Positions 1-9,065 of a stretch of 48,742 nt of DNA are shown one piece after another. The notes below the pieces were generated by a model. That model worked only from the letters and a program-made list of their open reading frames with translations, ran no database searches and was not told where the DNA came from. Position 1 is the stretch's first letter; the number at the start of each line of letters is the position of its first letter. Location: NCBI GenBank assembly GCA_902510755.1, contig CABXCS010000006.1, positions 1 to 48,742 on the forward strand, written 5' to 3'. The position numbers and the translations under genes were made by a program. The DNA is from an uncultured Woeseiaceae bacterium. Lineage in GTDB: Bacteria > Pseudomonadota > Gammaproteobacteria > Steroidobacterales > Woeseiaceae.

Positions 1-428
1 ACACCCTCCACTTCAATACCCATACTTCTAGCAGTACCAGCTATGGTTCTTACAGCTGCATCCATATCTGCGGCAGTTAGATCAGGCATTTTAGCTGTTG
101 CAATTTCTTCAAGTTGAGCGCGATTAACTTTGCCAACCTTTTCTGTATTAGGAGTTCCCGAGCCTTTTTTAAGGCCTGCTGCTTTTTGCAATAAAATGGC
201 TGCTGGAGGTGTTTTAGTGATAAATGTGAAACTTCTATCACTGTAAACTGTAATCACAACTGGTATCGGAAGGCCCGCTTCGGTTGATTGTGTTGCTGCA
301 TTAAATGCTTTACAAAACTCCATGATGTTTACACCATGCTGACCCAGAGCAGGACCTACAGGTGGGCTCGGATTAGCTTGACCTGCAGGAACTTGCAACT
401 TTATATAACTAGTGACTTTCTTTGCCAT
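1..428 (-). CDS. rplK: 50S ribosomal protein L11 (cut by window edge)
   Basis: L11 binds the GTPase-associated centre of 23S rRNA and is needed for factor-dependent GTP hydrolysis and stringent-response signalling. The start ATG is at 428 and the translation opens [18 protein letters not shown], followed by the proline-rich [14 protein letters not shown] stretch typical of L11. About 142 codons are present and the reading frame is still open at base 1 after ...EVEG, so only the last one or two residues are missing. It lies 86 bases downstream of nusG on the same strand, as in the usual secE-nusG-rplK order. The identification is near certain. Confidence 0.96.
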   Translation of the reverse strand, partial: MAKKVTSYIKLQVPAGQANPSPPVGPALGQHGVNIMEFCKAFNAATQSTEAGLPIPVVITVYSDRSFTFITKTPPAAILLQKAAGLKKGSGTPNTEKVGKVNRAQLEEIATAKMPDLTAADMDAAVRTIAGTARSMGIEVEG

Positions 429-514
429 TATTATTTACCTTGTTGAGTGCGAACGCTTTTTTAAAAAGCTCCTCAATTTTAATGATTTATAATTAATTTG
501 TATAACTTAACAAC

Positions 515-1048
515 CTAACCTTTTTCTACTTGACCAAAATCTAATTCAACTGGAGTTGATCTACCTAAAATCTGCACTGCTACCTGCAATCGATTTTTTT
601 CGTAATTTACTTTTTCTACCACTCCTGAAAAATCATTAAATGGCCCATCAGTAACTCGAACAAGTTCGCCAGGCTCAAATAATACTTTTGGTTGTGGCTT
701 ATCGACGCCCTCTTCTACACGTTGTAAAATCCTATTAGCCTCAACTTCAGTAATTGGTGCAGGGCGATCACTTGAGCCTCCGATAAATCCTAATACCTTT
801 GGCACCTCTTTAACTAAATGCCAAGTCTCATCATTCATTTCCATTTGAACTAAAACATATCCTGGGAAAAACTTTCTCTCCGTTGAACGTTTTGCACCTT
901 CTTTCATTTCCACTACTTCTTCTGTTGGTATTAGTATTTCACCGAACTTGTCTTCTAATCCCATAAGTTTAACTCGCTCTTCCAATGAGCTTTTAACCTT
1001 ATACTCATAATTTGAGTAGGCATGAACGATGTACCAACGTAAGGTCAA
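515..1048 (-). CDS. nusG: Transcription termination/antitermination factor NusG
   Basis: NusG binds RNA polymerase and links it to Rho or to ribosomal S10. The 177-residue product has the normal length. The N-terminal NGN domain is clear: [21 protein letters not shown] at the start and [12 protein letters not shown] around residues 60-72. The C-terminal KOW domain follows from about residue 123 ([19 protein letters not shown]). It sits between secE and rplK, with a gap of only 26 bases from secE, so the two are almost certainly co-transcribed. No unusual feature was seen. Confidence 0.98.
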   Translation of the reverse strand: MTLRWYIVHAYSNYEYKVKSSLEERVKLMGLEDKFGEILIPTEEVVEMKEGAKRSTERKFFPGYVLVQMEMNDETWHLVKEVPKVLGFIGGSSDRPAPITEVEANRILQRVEEGVDKPQPKVLFEPGELVRVTDGPFNDFSGVVEKVNYEKNRLQVAVQILGRSTPVELDFGQVEKG

Positions 1049-1074
1049 TTTATTATTCCTTTATTAACTATTAT

Positions 1075-1449
1075 TTAACCGGCAGAGCCGACTAATGTTC
1101 TTGTGAGCCAGAGAAGGAGCGAATCCAATCCCCAGAAAAATAAAGCCATTACTAAAGTGAAAACAAAAACAGCTATAGCTGTTTGAGTTGTTTCCTGTTG
1201 TGTTGGCCACACTACTTTACGAATCTCAATACGAGATCCTTGTATAAAAGCCCACAATCTTTTTCCTTGGAGACTAGTCATTGCCATCGCAATACCTGCA
1301 CCAAAGCCACCTAATACCATTAAAGCACGTAACGGGAGGCTTAATTCAAGATAATAATAGTAACCAAACAAACCACCGATCAAAAGACCAGCAGCTGCTA
1401 ACAACTTTATAATATCCAATAAAGATGATTGATCTGATTGTGTTGTCAC
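1075..1449 (-). CDS. secE: Preprotein translocase subunit SecE
   Basis: SecE is the small stabilising subunit of the SecYEG protein-export channel in the inner membrane. The chosen GTG start at 1449 gives 124 residues beginning VTTQSDQSSLLDIIK, close to the 127 of E. coli. Hydrophobic segments occur near residues 12-30, 36-55 and 92-115, and the diagnostic cytoplasmic motif EIRKVVWPTQQET lies before the last one. The open frame continues upstream through the tRNA-Trp gene to 1587, but that extension encodes tRNA sequence and is not credible. A TTG at 1458, preceded by GGGG, is the other plausible start. Confidence 0.93.
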   Translation of the reverse strand: MTTQSDQSSLLDIIKLLAAAGLLIGGLFGYYYYLELSLPLRALMVLGGFGAGIAMAMTSLQGKRLWAFIQGSRIEIRKVVWPTQQETTQTAIAVFVFTLVMALFFWGLDSLLLWLTRTLVGSAG

Positions 1450-1526
1450 ATTATCCAAAACTAAACCCCAAATATTAAAACCGCAGTGACCGAATGCTCC
1501 ATAATGTTCGTGGAGCTTTTTGTTGA

Positions 1527-1602
1527 TGGCAGGCCAGGAGGGAATCGAACCCCCAACCTGCGGTTTTGGAGACCGCCGCTCTGCCAATTGAGCTACTGGC
1601 CT
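1527..1602 (-). tRNA. tRNA-Trp (anticodon CCA)
   Basis: The gene reads AGGCCAGTAGCTCAATTGGC from 1602 and folds as a full cloverleaf. The anticodon loop is CTCCAAA, giving CCA, and the T-arm carries GGTTCGATTCC. A CCA 3' end is encoded at 1529-1527. It lies between tuf and secE, a place where several gammaproteobacteria carry tRNA-Trp; E. coli keeps it elsewhere. Confidence 0.96.
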
Positions 1603-1621
1603 ATCATTTCTTCTCTATTGA

Positions 1622-2812
1622 TTACTGAATAATTTTAGCAACTACTCCAGCACCAACAGTCCGTCCACCCTCACGAATCGCAAAACGTAAACCTTCTTCC
1701 ATTGCAATTGGAGCTATTAAATCAACAGCCATTTTTACGTTATCACCTGGCATTACCATTTCAGTACCTTCAGGTAACTCACATGCGCCAGTAACATCCG
1801 TTGTTCTAAAATAGAACTGAGGACGATACCCTTTAAAGAAAGGTGTATGACGCCCACCTTCTTCTTTATTAAGAATATAAATCTCAGCTTCAAATTTAGT
1901 ATGTGGTTTGATCGAGCCAGGCTTACACAATACTTGGCCACGCTCTACTTCTTCACGTTTAGTTCCTCGAAGTAATACGCCAACATTATCTCCAGCTTGA
2001 CCCTGATCCAATAACTTACGGAACATTTCAACACCAGTACATGTAGTTTTTTCTGTATCTTTAACGCCAACGATTTCAATTTCATCATTAACGTTAACGA
2101 TTCCTCTCTCGATTCGGCCAGTTACAACCGTTCCTCTACCTGAGATTGAAAACACATCTTCCACAGGCATCAGGAAATCACCATCAATGGCTCTTTCTGG
2201 TTGTGGAATATAACTGTCCATTTCTTCAACTAATTTTACAATCGATGGTATACCAATATCTGATGTATCCCCTTCAAATGCCTTCAGTGCTGAACCAGTT
2301 ACTATCGGTGTATCATCGCCCGGAAATTCATAGGTTGATAGCAAATCTCTAACTTCCATTTCAACCAATTCAAGCAATTCCTCATCATCGACCTGATCAG
2401 CTTTATTGAGATAGACCACGATATAAGGTACGCCTACTTGGCGAGCCAATAGGATGTGCTCACGTGTTTGAGGCATTGGACCATCAGCAGCACTACAAAC
2501 TAGAATTGCTCCATCCATTTGAGCGGCACCAGTAATCATGTTTTTTACATAATCAGCGTGTCCAGGGCAATCAACATGAGCATAATGACGATTAGCACTT
2601 TCATACTCAACATGAGCTGTTGCAATTGTAATTCCTCGCTCTCTTTCTTCAGGAGCATTATCAATTTGCGAATAATCCTGTACTTCACCACCATGGATTT
2701 CTGCCATACACTTTGTTAAAGCCGCAGTTAATGTAGTCTTACCATGATCTACGTGACCAATTGTACCCACGTTTACATGCGGTTTATTACGTTCAAACTT
2801 TTCTTTAGACAT
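1622..2812 (-). CDS. tuf: Elongation factor Tu
   Basis: EF-Tu is the GTPase that delivers aminoacyl-tRNA to the ribosome. The 396-residue protein begins [20 protein letters not shown] and carries the P-loop GHVDHGKT, the switch I region with [13 protein letters not shown], the DCPGH switch II motif and the guanine-specificity motif NKAD. All three domains are intact to the C-terminal GRTVGAGVV. It is preceded by tRNA-Thr(GGT) and followed by tRNA-Trp and secE, the classic tufB position. The other rpsG-fusA-linked copy, if present, is outside the window. Confidence 0.99.
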   Translation of the reverse strand: MSKEKFERNKPHVNVGTIGHVDHGKTTLTAALTKCMAEIHGGEVQDYSQIDNAPEERERGITIATAHVEYESANRHYAHVDCPGHADYVKNMITGAAQMDGAILVCSAADGPMPQTREHILLARQVGVPYIVVYLNKADQVDDEELLELVEMEVRDLLSTYEFPGDDTPIVTGSALKAFEGDTSDIGIPSIVKLVEEMDSYIPQPERAIDGDFLMPVEDVFSISGRGTVVTGRIERGIVNVNDEIEIVGVKDTEKTTCTGVEMFRKLLDQGQAGDNVGVLLRGTKREEVERGQVLCKPGSIKPHTKFEAEIYILNKEEGGRHTPFFKGYRPQFYFRTTDVTGACELPEGTEMVMPGDNVKMAVDLIAPIAMEEGLRFAIREGGRTVGAGVVAKIIQ

Positions 2813-2887
2813 GTTCCTTACTCTCTTCAGTTAAATTTAATTACTAACAATTTTACTCTCTAACTACCTTTAAATCTTAATTTATTT

Positions 2888-2962
2888 TGGAGCCCACACC
2901 CGGAATTGAACCGGGGACCTCTTCCTTACCAAGGAAGTGCTCTGCCCCTGAGCTATGTGGGC
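2888..2962 (-). tRNA. tRNA-Thr (anticodon GGT)
   Basis: The gene reads GCCCACATAGCTCAGGGGCA from 2962. Its anticodon stem CTTCC/GGAAG encloses TTGGTAA, giving anticodon GGT. A CCA end is encoded at 2890-2888. It is the equivalent of E. coli thrT, directly upstream of tuf. Confidence 0.96.
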
Positions 2963-3005
2963 GATTTCCAACTCTCTAAAACCTTGATTAAACCTTCCTT
3001 TTATT

Positions 3006-3079
3006 TGGAGCGGGTGATGGGAATCGAACCCACATCATCAGCTTGGAAGGCTGAGGTTCTACCGTTGAACTACACCCGC
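3006..3079 (-). tRNA. tRNA-Gly (anticodon TCC)
   Basis: The gene reads GCGGGTGTAGTTCAACGGTA from 3079. The anticodon loop CTTCCAA gives TCC. The T-arm has GGTTCGATTCC and CCA is encoded. This is the glyT position of the E. coli cluster. Confidence 0.96.
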
Positions 3080-3297
3080 AACCCTTTACTTTTAACTCTT
3101 AATTTTCAAATATCTTGTGGTGCTCCTTAATAATGCGCAAAATTAGACATTTTGTTTTGTTTAATAAAAAATCTTTTTGCACATTTCTATTATTCTTTTC
3201 CAACCTTTAATTATACATTTTTAACAAATAAAATTTTTCTTACAAAGCCTCTATAACCCTATACATCTACTGCTCTTCAGACTTTCTCATAGTCTTC

Positions 3298-3382
3298 TGG
3301 TGGAGGGGGTAGGATTCGAACCTACGTAGGCATAGCCAGCAGATTTACAGTCTGCCCTCGTTGACCGCTTGAGTACCCCTCC
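3298..3382 (-). tRNA. tRNA-Tyr (anticodon GTA)
   Basis: This is an 85-base class II tRNA with a long variable arm. It starts GGAGGGGTACTCAAGCGGTC at 3382, the anticodon region is CTGTAAA (GTA), and CCA is encoded at 3300-3298. It is the first gene of the tRNA-Tyr - Gly - Thr - tuf unit and lies just downstream of a strong promoter. The 218-base gap to tRNA-Gly is AT-rich and shows nothing else that I can name. Confidence 0.96.
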
Positions 3383-3399
3383 GCGAGGACAAGCCGGCT

Positions 3400-3428
3400 A
3401 TTGTCTAATCGTATGGCCTAAGAGTCAA
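3400..3428 (-). promoter_or_regulatory. Sigma70-type promoter of the tRNA-Tyr/tuf unit
   Basis: On the minus strand there is TTGACT (3428-3423), a 17-base spacer, and GACAAT (3405-3400), ending about 17 bases before tRNA-Tyr. A GC-rich stretch (GCCGGC) follows the -10, as expected for a stringently controlled stable-RNA promoter. The assignment rests on sequence match and position only. Confidence 0.65.
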
Positions 3429-3496
3429 TACCAATTTCATTAATTATTTTTGATCTCATAAAATTCACTTAAATTCATGAATTAAATAAAATAATA

Positions 3497-4015
3497 TTAC
3501 TCGTTAACTGACCAATGCCAGGGCTCATAAATAAACCCATAAATATTATTCTTTACATATGGCATTGAAAAATTGAAATCTAAAGCAAAACGCTCCAGCC
3601 ACTGAAACGCTTCTGTAATTTCAAATGCTTCTGTCAATGGAGGAGCTCCAGTTGTTGCAATATCTATAGCAATCCCAGCATGATGTTGACTATAGCCCGG
3701 AGGCGCATTAACTTTCAGAATATTATCAATCAACATACCTTTTTTTAATTTATTAAAAATGAGTTCTTCCTGGTAAGCAAAACTCCTAAAACCAGAAATA
3801 CTTAGAATTGATATATTATCTTTACTGGCTGATTCAACTAACTTCATCCATGAAATACCAGTTTTTTCAGACAAACGCTGCTCTATACCAAAAATATTAG
3901 GCCCAATAGATATAAGATCTTCTGCATCATCATAAAAGGGTAATTTTTTTTTGATTCCATAATCAATGGAAATGCCGAGTCGTTTATATGCTTTTATTTG
4001 GTGTTTGTTTAACAT
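3497..4015 (-). CDS. M15-family D,D-carboxypeptidase-like protein (VanY/DacY type)
   Basis: The product is 172 residues long and matches the M15B zinc peptidases that trim D-Ala-D-Ala in peptidoglycan. The zinc-site motif SQHHAGIAIDI is near residues 109-119 and the second zinc motif EPWHW is near the C-terminus (about 164-168). SGFRSFAYQEELIF precedes the first motif, as in the family. No signal peptide is visible at MLNKHQIKAYKRLG, so the protein is either cytoplasmic or exported by another route. It stands alone on the minus strand between the tRNA cluster and the divergently read cmoA. The cell-wall substrate is inferred from the family only. Confidence 0.82.
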   Translation of the reverse strand: MLNKHQIKAYKRLGISIDYGIKKKLPFYDDAEDLISIGPNIFGIEQRLSEKTGISWMKLVESASKDNISILSISGFRSFAYQEELIFNKLKKGMLIDNILKVNAPPGYSQHHAGIAIDIATTGAPPLTEAFEITEAFQWLERFALDFNFSMPYVKNNIYGFIYEPWHWSVNE

Positions 4016-4047
4016 TTTCTATTACCAATCTCTTTAAATAAAGATAT

Positions 4048-4077
4048 TCTATAATTAATTTTCAAAATACAAGTCAA
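4048..4077 (-). promoter_or_regulatory. Probable promoter of the M15 peptidase gene
   Basis: The minus strand carries TTGACT (4077-4072), an 18-base spacer and TATAGA (4053-4048), about 33 bases before the peptidase ATG. A 17-base spacing with TTATAG is an equal reading. The gap shared with cmoA on the other strand is only 96 bases. Confidence 0.5.
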
Positions 4078-4111
4078 TAGATTTATTTACTATATCGATA
4101 AAGACGTAATC

Positions 4112-4837
4112 ATGCATAAAGATAAGATATTCGCCAAAAAAACCCCAACTATCAATCCTTTTGAATTTAATGACGAGGTTGCTAAAGTCTTTACTGATAT
4201 GCTCCATCGCTCTATACCAGGCTATCCATTAACTATTCAAACCATAAAGTCACTCACTAAAAAATTTATCCAACCGAACAGCAATTGTTATGATTTGGGA
4301 TGCTCACTGGGTGAGGCTGCATTTGCCATAGAAGAGGGGATAACTGTTGAGGGTTGTAAAATCATCGCTATCGATAAATCATCCTCAATGACAAAAAAAT
4401 GTCAAAAAAAATTGAACAATAAGACAGTATCTACACCAATAACTATTGTTAATGATGACATTATCAATCTCAACATTAGTAATGCTTCTATTGTTGTTAT
4501 GAACTATACCCTGCAATTTATAGATATTGACTTACGACAGACAATACTTAATAAGATATATAATGGTTTAAAGCCTGGTGGATTGTTTATCCTCTCGGAA
4601 AAGACAAGTAACGGCAATAAAATGATAGATAATCTTCTAATAGAGCTTCATCATGAGCATAAATTCAGAAACTCATACAGTCACTTAGAGATCAGTCAAA
4701 AAAGAATTGCGTTAGAAAAAGTACTCATTTGTGATGATATACCAACACATAACGAAAGATTAAAGAGTGCTGGTTTTACAAATTATGACTTATGGTTACA
4801 ACATTTTAATTTCATATCTTATGTTGCAATAAAGTAA
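4112..4837 (+). CDS. cmoA: Carboxy-S-adenosyl-L-methionine synthase
   Basis: CmoA converts SAM and prephenate into carboxy-SAM, the donor used by CmoB to make 5-oxyacetyluridine at wobble position 34 of certain tRNAs. The 241-residue protein shows the SAM-binding loop YDLGCSLGEAAFAIE (about residues 57-71), then an acidic motif IAIDKSS and VVMNYTLQFID (about 129-139). The N-terminus KIFAKK...FEFNDEVAKVF is typical of CmoA. The gene lies 11 bases upstream of cmoB on the same strand, which supports both calls. Confidence 0.95.
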   Translation: MHKDKIFAKKTPTINPFEFNDEVAKVFTDMLHRSIPGYPLTIQTIKSLTKKFIQPNSNCYDLGCSLGEAAFAIEEGITVEGCKIIAIDKSSSMTKKCQKKLNNKTVSTPITIVNDDIINLNISNASIVVMNYTLQFIDIDLRQTILNKIYNGLKPGGLFILSEKTSNGNKMIDNLLIELHHEHKFRNSYSHLEISQKRIALEKVLICDDIPTHNERLKSAGFTNYDLWLQHFNFISYVAIK

Positions 4838-4848
4838 AGATATTTGAT

Positions 4849-5808
4849 ATGGATCGTTTTTTATCATCATTAACTTCAAAAAATCAGAGGGAGTGGGCAA
4901 CTAAAGTACAGCAAATTATTTCTCACAAAGAAGCTAATATGGTTAATGGTCATTTACCAAAATGGAATAAAGCACTTGAGTTACTTCCAAACAAAACTCA
5001 TCAAAATCCTAGTCTCAATGAAGCAACAATCTCCATCAATAATATTAATTTTACAGAGCAAGAAAAAACAACAACAGAGCAAGCTCTAAAATCATTATCG
5101 CCTTGGCGAAAAGGACCCTTTCTTATTGATGATATTTTTATCGATTCTGAATGGCAATCAAATCTAAAATGGTCTCGTGTTAATGAACTGATTGACTCAT
5201 TAGAGGGTAAAACAATACTTGATGTAGGGTGTGGTAATGGTTACTACTCGCTCAGAATGCTCGGTGATGGGGCCAAATTAGTAGTTGGAATTGATCCTTC
5301 ATTATTGTTCATGAAGCAGTTTGAAGCTATCACACATTTTATGAAATCGATTCCAGTATTTTTACTGCCATTAAAATTGGATGAGCTGCCAGAATCTTCT
5401 CCTATCTTCGATACTGTATTTTCGATGGGTGTACTCTATCACCAGCGATCACCCCTAAATCACCTACATCAACTTTATAATACCTTGAATAATAAGGGTG
5501 AATTGATCTTAGAGACCATAATATATCCTGGGCTTGATACCTATAATAAAAATAAGGCTGATCGGTATGCACAAATGCGGAATGTTTGGTGCCTTCCGAA
5601 TATAAAAGAACTGTGCTCATGGCTGACCAAAGTTGGTTTTAAAAATATCGAAAAAGGTCGAATTAATATAACTACCGTAACTGAACAAAGAAGTACTGAT
5701 TGGATGACCTCTTATTCATTATCAAATGCTCTGGATCCAGATAATTCAAAATTGACTATCGAGGGATTTCCAGCTCCTCATAGAATAATTATCAGATGCA
5801 AAAAATAA
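4849..5808 (+). CDS. cmoB: tRNA U34 carboxymethyltransferase
   Basis: CmoB transfers the carboxymethyl group of carboxy-SAM to 5-hydroxyuridine-34 of tRNA. The 319 residues are close to the E. coli length. Visible motifs are the substrate region SPWRKGPF (about residues 85-92), the nucleotide-binding loop LDVGCGNGYYSLRM (about 124-137), GIDPS, and SMGVLYHQRSPL (about 192-203). It follows cmoA by 11 bases and the two form a two-gene unit. Confidence 0.96.
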   Translation: MDRFLSSLTSKNQREWATKVQQIISHKEANMVNGHLPKWNKALELLPNKTHQNPSLNEATISINNINFTEQEKTTTEQALKSLSPWRKGPFLIDDIFIDSEWQSNLKWSRVNELIDSLEGKTILDVGCGNGYYSLRMLGDGAKLVVGIDPSLLFMKQFEAITHFMKSIPVFLLPLKLDELPESSPIFDTVFSMGVLYHQRSPLNHLHQLYNTLNNKGELILETIIYPGLDTYNKNKADRYAQMRNVWCLPNIKELCSWLTKVGFKNIEKGRINITTVTEQRSTDWMTSYSLSNALDPDNSKLTIEGFPAPHRIIIRCKK

Positions 5809-5855
5809 ATAAATACTTAAATCAAGTGATATGATATTTTTAATATAAATTAAGC

Positions 5856-6410
5856 TTGTCAATAATAAACCGCATGAGTCATTCAATGAAACTAACTCCT
5901 GTAATAGAGAGATATATTAATCACTGGGGTGAAATGGGCATTCGTTGGGGAACAAATAGAACAGTCGCTCAAATTCAAGCGCTTCTCTATCTTTCGCCGA
6001 AACCTCTGAGCTCAGAAGAAATCTCAATCTTGCTATCAGTTGCCCAATCGCATGTCAGTACAAGTTTGAGAGAATTGCAAAATTATGGTGTGGTCACCAT
6101 GACTCACCTTGCTGGTGACAGAAATGACTATTTTGAATCCATACATGATGTTTGGGAACTATTTCGCGTTATTATTGAACAGAGAAAACAAAAAGAATTG
6201 AGCCCTACACTTAAAATGTTAAAAGAGTGTTCTATAGCAATTGAAGAGGAAGATAGAGCGCATCAGGTTACTCGTGATCGCATTCATAACATGTATTCCT
6301 TTGTCACCTCAATAAATAATTGGTACGAAAAAATAAAATCTATATCAAATGCAACATTGCAAAAGATTATGAGCCTCGGTAATGCTATTACGAAACTTGT
6401 AGGCAAATAA
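5856..6410 (+). CDS. GbsR/MarR-family transcriptional regulator
   Basis: The 184-residue product begins with a short leader, then ERYINHWGEMGIRWGTNRTVAQIQALLYLSPKPLSSEEI, the hallmark of the GbsR branch of MarR-like winged-helix regulators. The recognition helix region is AQSHVSTSLRELQNYGVV (about residues 67-84). The C-terminal half is helical and probably mediates dimers. GbsR itself represses choline/betaine genes in Bacillus, but the ligand here is unknown. The gene is 32 bases upstream of an anion transporter gene on the same strand, so that transporter and the next gene are its likely targets. A shorter start at MSHSMKLT is possible. Confidence 0.82.
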   Translation: MSIINRMSHSMKLTPVIERYINHWGEMGIRWGTNRTVAQIQALLYLSPKPLSSEEISILLSVAQSHVSTSLRELQNYGVVTMTHLAGDRNDYFESIHDVWELFRVIIEQRKQKELSPTLKMLKECSIAIEEEDRAHQVTRDRIHNMYSFVTSINNWYEKIKSISNATLQKIMSLGNAITKLVGK

Positions 6411-6442
6411 ACAACTTACAGAATTTATATGTAATAAAATTT

Positions 6443-7909
6443 ATGAGTTCAACAATACCTAATTATCAAGCTAAACATCAAACCATTGGGCTCTACATTG
6501 GCCCTATAATCGCAATTTATATGCTACTTGCACCTGCTCCAGATGGCTTATCAAATGAAGCGTGGAGCGTTGCGGCTATGGGCTCACTAATGGCTATTTG
6601 GTGGGCAACAGAAGCTATACCAATTGCAATTACAGCTCTGTTACCACTCGTTTTTTTTCCTCTTCTGGGTATTTCTTCAATTCAAGAGGCAGCAACACCA
6701 TTCGCCAATAAAGTTATTTATCTTTTTTTAGGTGGCTTTATCGTAGCCTTCGCAATGCAACGTTGGAATCTACACCGAAGAATTGCCCTGACTATACTTC
6801 AATATGTTGGAGGGAATGGAAGGTCACTAGTTGGTGGCTTTATGCTTGTCAGTGCCTCACTGAGCATGTGGGTAATGAATACATCGACAACTATGATGCT
6901 ATTACCAATTGCCATCTCAGTAATCACCGTTATCCACGGTACTGTGGAACACTTAAATGAAAAACAAAAACAAGATTTTCAATACGCACTCCTTCTTGGT
7001 ATTGCTTATGCCGCAACTATAGGTGGTATGTCAACACTTGTTGGCACCGCACCCAATGCAATGCTTGCTGCATTTATGCTGGAAACTTATGATACGGACC
7101 TGAGTTTCTCAAAATGGATGTTAGTAGGTATTCCCTTGAGTCTAGTTATGGCCCCACTGGCATGGGTAGCTCTGACAAGATGGACTTTCAAAGTAGATTT
7201 TGCAACAAATGATACAGGTAGATTAGCTTTAAAAAAAATGAATGATGATTTAGGTTTAATCTCCACACCAGAAATCAGAGTAGGCATTATATTTTTATTA
7301 TTAGCAATCGCTTGGATCACACGACCAATTCTGATTACGCTTCCTGGTTTAAGCGCACTCGACGATTCCAGTATTGCGATGGCAGGTGCAATCTCGTTAT
7401 TTATGATACCGAGTGGGGATAAGACTGATCCCGTTCTTTTGCGCTGGATACATCTCGAGAAGTTACCTTGGAGTATACTCCTCCTCTTTGGTGGTGGATT
7501 ATCTCTAGCGGCCGCTGTCAGTAACTCAGGACTGGCTGCCTGGTTAGGATCTAACCTCTCATTAATAAGTGACCTACCAACCACACTTCTGGTAATTATC
7601 ATTGCTGTAATGATTATTTTTTTAACCGAACTAACTAGTAATGTTGCTACTACTGCAACGTTCCTCCCAGTGATAGGTGCCATCGCAATTGAAATGGATA
7701 TCAATCCAATTATATTAGCCGCGCCAGTTACCTTAGCAGCGAGTTGTGCTTTTATGCTACCCGTAGCCACTCCACCAAATGCAATTGTGTTTGGCTCTGG
7801 TTTATTGAATATTCCAAAAATGATTCGAGCAGGACTGGTGCTTAATCTTATCGGAATTATAGTGGTCTCACTAGTATCTCTGACTCTGGCTCCATACTTT
7901 TTAGGGTAA
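6443..7909 (+). CDS. DASS (SLC13)-family sodium:dicarboxylate/anion symporter
   Basis: The 488-residue membrane protein has about a dozen hydrophobic segments. Family signatures are WWATEAIPIAITALLPL (about residues 53-69), the first ion/substrate motif MNTSTTMMLLPIA (about 144-156), and the second set LTSNVATTATFLPVIGAIA and LPVATPPNAIVFGSG in the C-terminal half. These proteins import C4-dicarboxylates, citrate, sulfate or related anions with sodium; the substrate cannot be read from sequence. Its stop codon overlaps the start of the next gene (TAATG), so the two are translationally coupled, and a GbsR-like regulator lies just upstream. Confidence 0.9.
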   Translation: MSSTIPNYQAKHQTIGLYIGPIIAIYMLLAPAPDGLSNEAWSVAAMGSLMAIWWATEAIPIAITALLPLVFFPLLGISSIQEAATPFANKVIYLFLGGFIVAFAMQRWNLHRRIALTILQYVGGNGRSLVGGFMLVSASLSMWVMNTSTTMMLLPIAISVITVIHGTVEHLNEKQKQDFQYALLLGIAYAATIGGMSTLVGTAPNAMLAAFMLETYDTDLSFSKWMLVGIPLSLVMAPLAWVALTRWTFKVDFATNDTGRLALKKMNDDLGLISTPEIRVGIIFLLLAIAWITRPILITLPGLSALDDSSIAMAGAISLFMIPSGDKTDPVLLRWIHLEKLPWSILLLFGGGLSLAAAVSNSGLAAWLGSNLSLISDLPTTLLVIIIAVMIIFLTELTSNVATTATFLPVIGAIAIEMDINPIILAAPVTLAASCAFMLPVATPPNAIVFGSGLLNIPKMIRAGLVLNLIGIIVVSLVSLTLAPYFLG

Positions 7910-8577
7910 TGACTATGTCAATCAAATATGAAGTAAAAAAATCAAATAAAATAAGACAACTTAAGAAAAAAGCCAAATACGATAAACAATCAGTATATAA
8001 AATACTCGATGCTGGTCTAGTCGCTCATGTAGCTTTTAATCAAGCTGATGGGCCAGTTGTTGTCCCGATGATTTACGGCAGAAAAGATGACACAATTTAT
8101 TTACATGGAGCAAGAAAAGCGAGAATTATTCGTTTACTTGAAAATACAGAAAGAGCATCACTTAACGTAACCTTAGTTGATGGGATCGTATTTGCCAGAT
8201 CCACTTTCAACTCATCCATGAATTATCGCTCCGTGACTATTTTTGGGAAACCAAGCATTGTTATTGATAATGAAAAAAAGTTATCGGCCATGAAAATAAT
8301 TGGTGAGCATTCCATGCCAGGAAGATGGTCAGAAGTTAGAGATTCTCATCTTAATGAAGTAAAAATGACTGGTGTTATCGAATTAACAATTGAAGATGCT
8401 TCAGCAAAGATCTCTGCAGGACCTATTGAAGATGAAACGGAAGATTATAAACTTGCCGTCTGGGCAGGTACTCTGCCCATTACGATGAAAACTGGTAGGC
8501 TACAAAACGACAACCATCTTCTCGATGATGTCCAGCCTTCTGAAACCATCAAAAAGCTAGAAAATAAGAAATATTAG
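7909..8577 (+). CDS. Pyridoxamine-5'-phosphate-oxidase-fold flavin-binding protein (NimA-like)
   Basis: The 222-residue product resembles the FMN-binding split-barrel proteins annotated as PPOX-family or nitroimidazole-resistance NimA-like. Visible features are the opening strand HVAFNQADGPVVVPMIYGRKDDTIYLHGA (about residues 35-63), LNVTLVDGIVFARSTFNSSMNYRSV (about 85-110), and C-terminal IEDETEDYKLAVWAGTLPI. Similar proteins are often encoded beside transporters or regulators and their reactions are mostly unknown. It is coupled to the DASS transporter by a one-base overlap, which suggests a shared substrate or condition. No specific activity can be assigned. Confidence 0.78.
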   Translation: MTMSIKYEVKKSNKIRQLKKKAKYDKQSVYKILDAGLVAHVAFNQADGPVVVPMIYGRKDDTIYLHGARKARIIRLLENTERASLNVTLVDGIVFARSTFNSSMNYRSVTIFGKPSIVIDNEKKLSAMKIIGEHSMPGRWSEVRDSHLNEVKMTGVIELTIEDASAKISAGPIEDETEDYKLAVWAGTLPITMKTGRLQNDNHLLDDVQPSETIKKLENKKY

Positions 8578-8584
8578 AAAAAAA

Positions 8585-9064
8585 TTATACTCTAGATTCT
8601 AATGTCAATAAGGCAGTTTTTATCCTCAAACCTCCGCTGTAACCGCCCAAACTTCCATTGCTCGCAATTACTCTATGACAGGGATAAATGATTGGGAGTG
8701 GATTTTTACCATTAGCACTTCCAACAGCACGATAAGCACGCGGATGACCAACTCTGACTGCAAGCTCTGCATATGAACAAGTTTTACCATAAGGTATCTG
8801 AGTGAGCTCTTTAATCACTTTCATCTGAAATTTAGTGCCAAGCATATGAGTTGAAATAGAAAATGATTGCCGTTGTCCATTAAAATATTGTTCCAGTTGA
8901 TTAACTGCCTCAGTGAAATGAGTGTCAGATTGTAGCCAATAAGATTCAATGTTATGGGTTTTATTTTTCTCTGCAAAGGCAATCAAACTTAAACCCTGAT
9001 TACCTCCAGCTAAAAGTAGCTCACCTATGGGAGAATCCATCAGGGTATAATGGGTGATACGCAT
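8585..9064 (-). CDS. ogt: Methylated-DNA--protein-cysteine methyltransferase
   Basis: This suicide repair protein moves the methyl group of O6-methylguanine onto its own cysteine. The active-site motif is YPCHRVIASNGSLGGYSGG near the C-terminus (IPCHRV is the usual form, so the first residue is conservative here). The DNA-binding helix with the arginine finger is seen in RAYRAVGSANGKNPLP. I chose ATG at 9064, giving 159 residues starting MRITHYTLMDSPIGELLLAG; a TTG at 9076 would add four residues and overlap gabD. The gabD stop lies two bases upstream, so the genes are probably co-transcribed. Whether it acts more like Ogt or Ada-C is not resolvable. Confidence 0.92.
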   Translation of the reverse strand: MRITHYTLMDSPIGELLLAGGNQGLSLIAFAEKNKTHNIESYWLQSDTHFTEAVNQLEQYFNGQRQSFSISTHMLGTKFQMKVIKELTQIPYGKTCSYAELAVRVGHPRAYRAVGSANGKNPLPIIYPCHRVIASNGSLGGYSGGLRIKTALLTLESRV

Positions 9065-9065
9065 A

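Noticed and set aside
1450..1587. N-terminal extension of SecE open through the tRNA-Trp gene
   Set aside because: The extension is encoded by tRNA sequence and is not present in SecE proteins; a GTG start at 1449 gives the normal length.
7087..7770. A 227-codon frame antisense to the DASS transporter
   Set aside because: It mirrors a well-conserved transporter gene and has no ribosome-binding site or recognisable domain.
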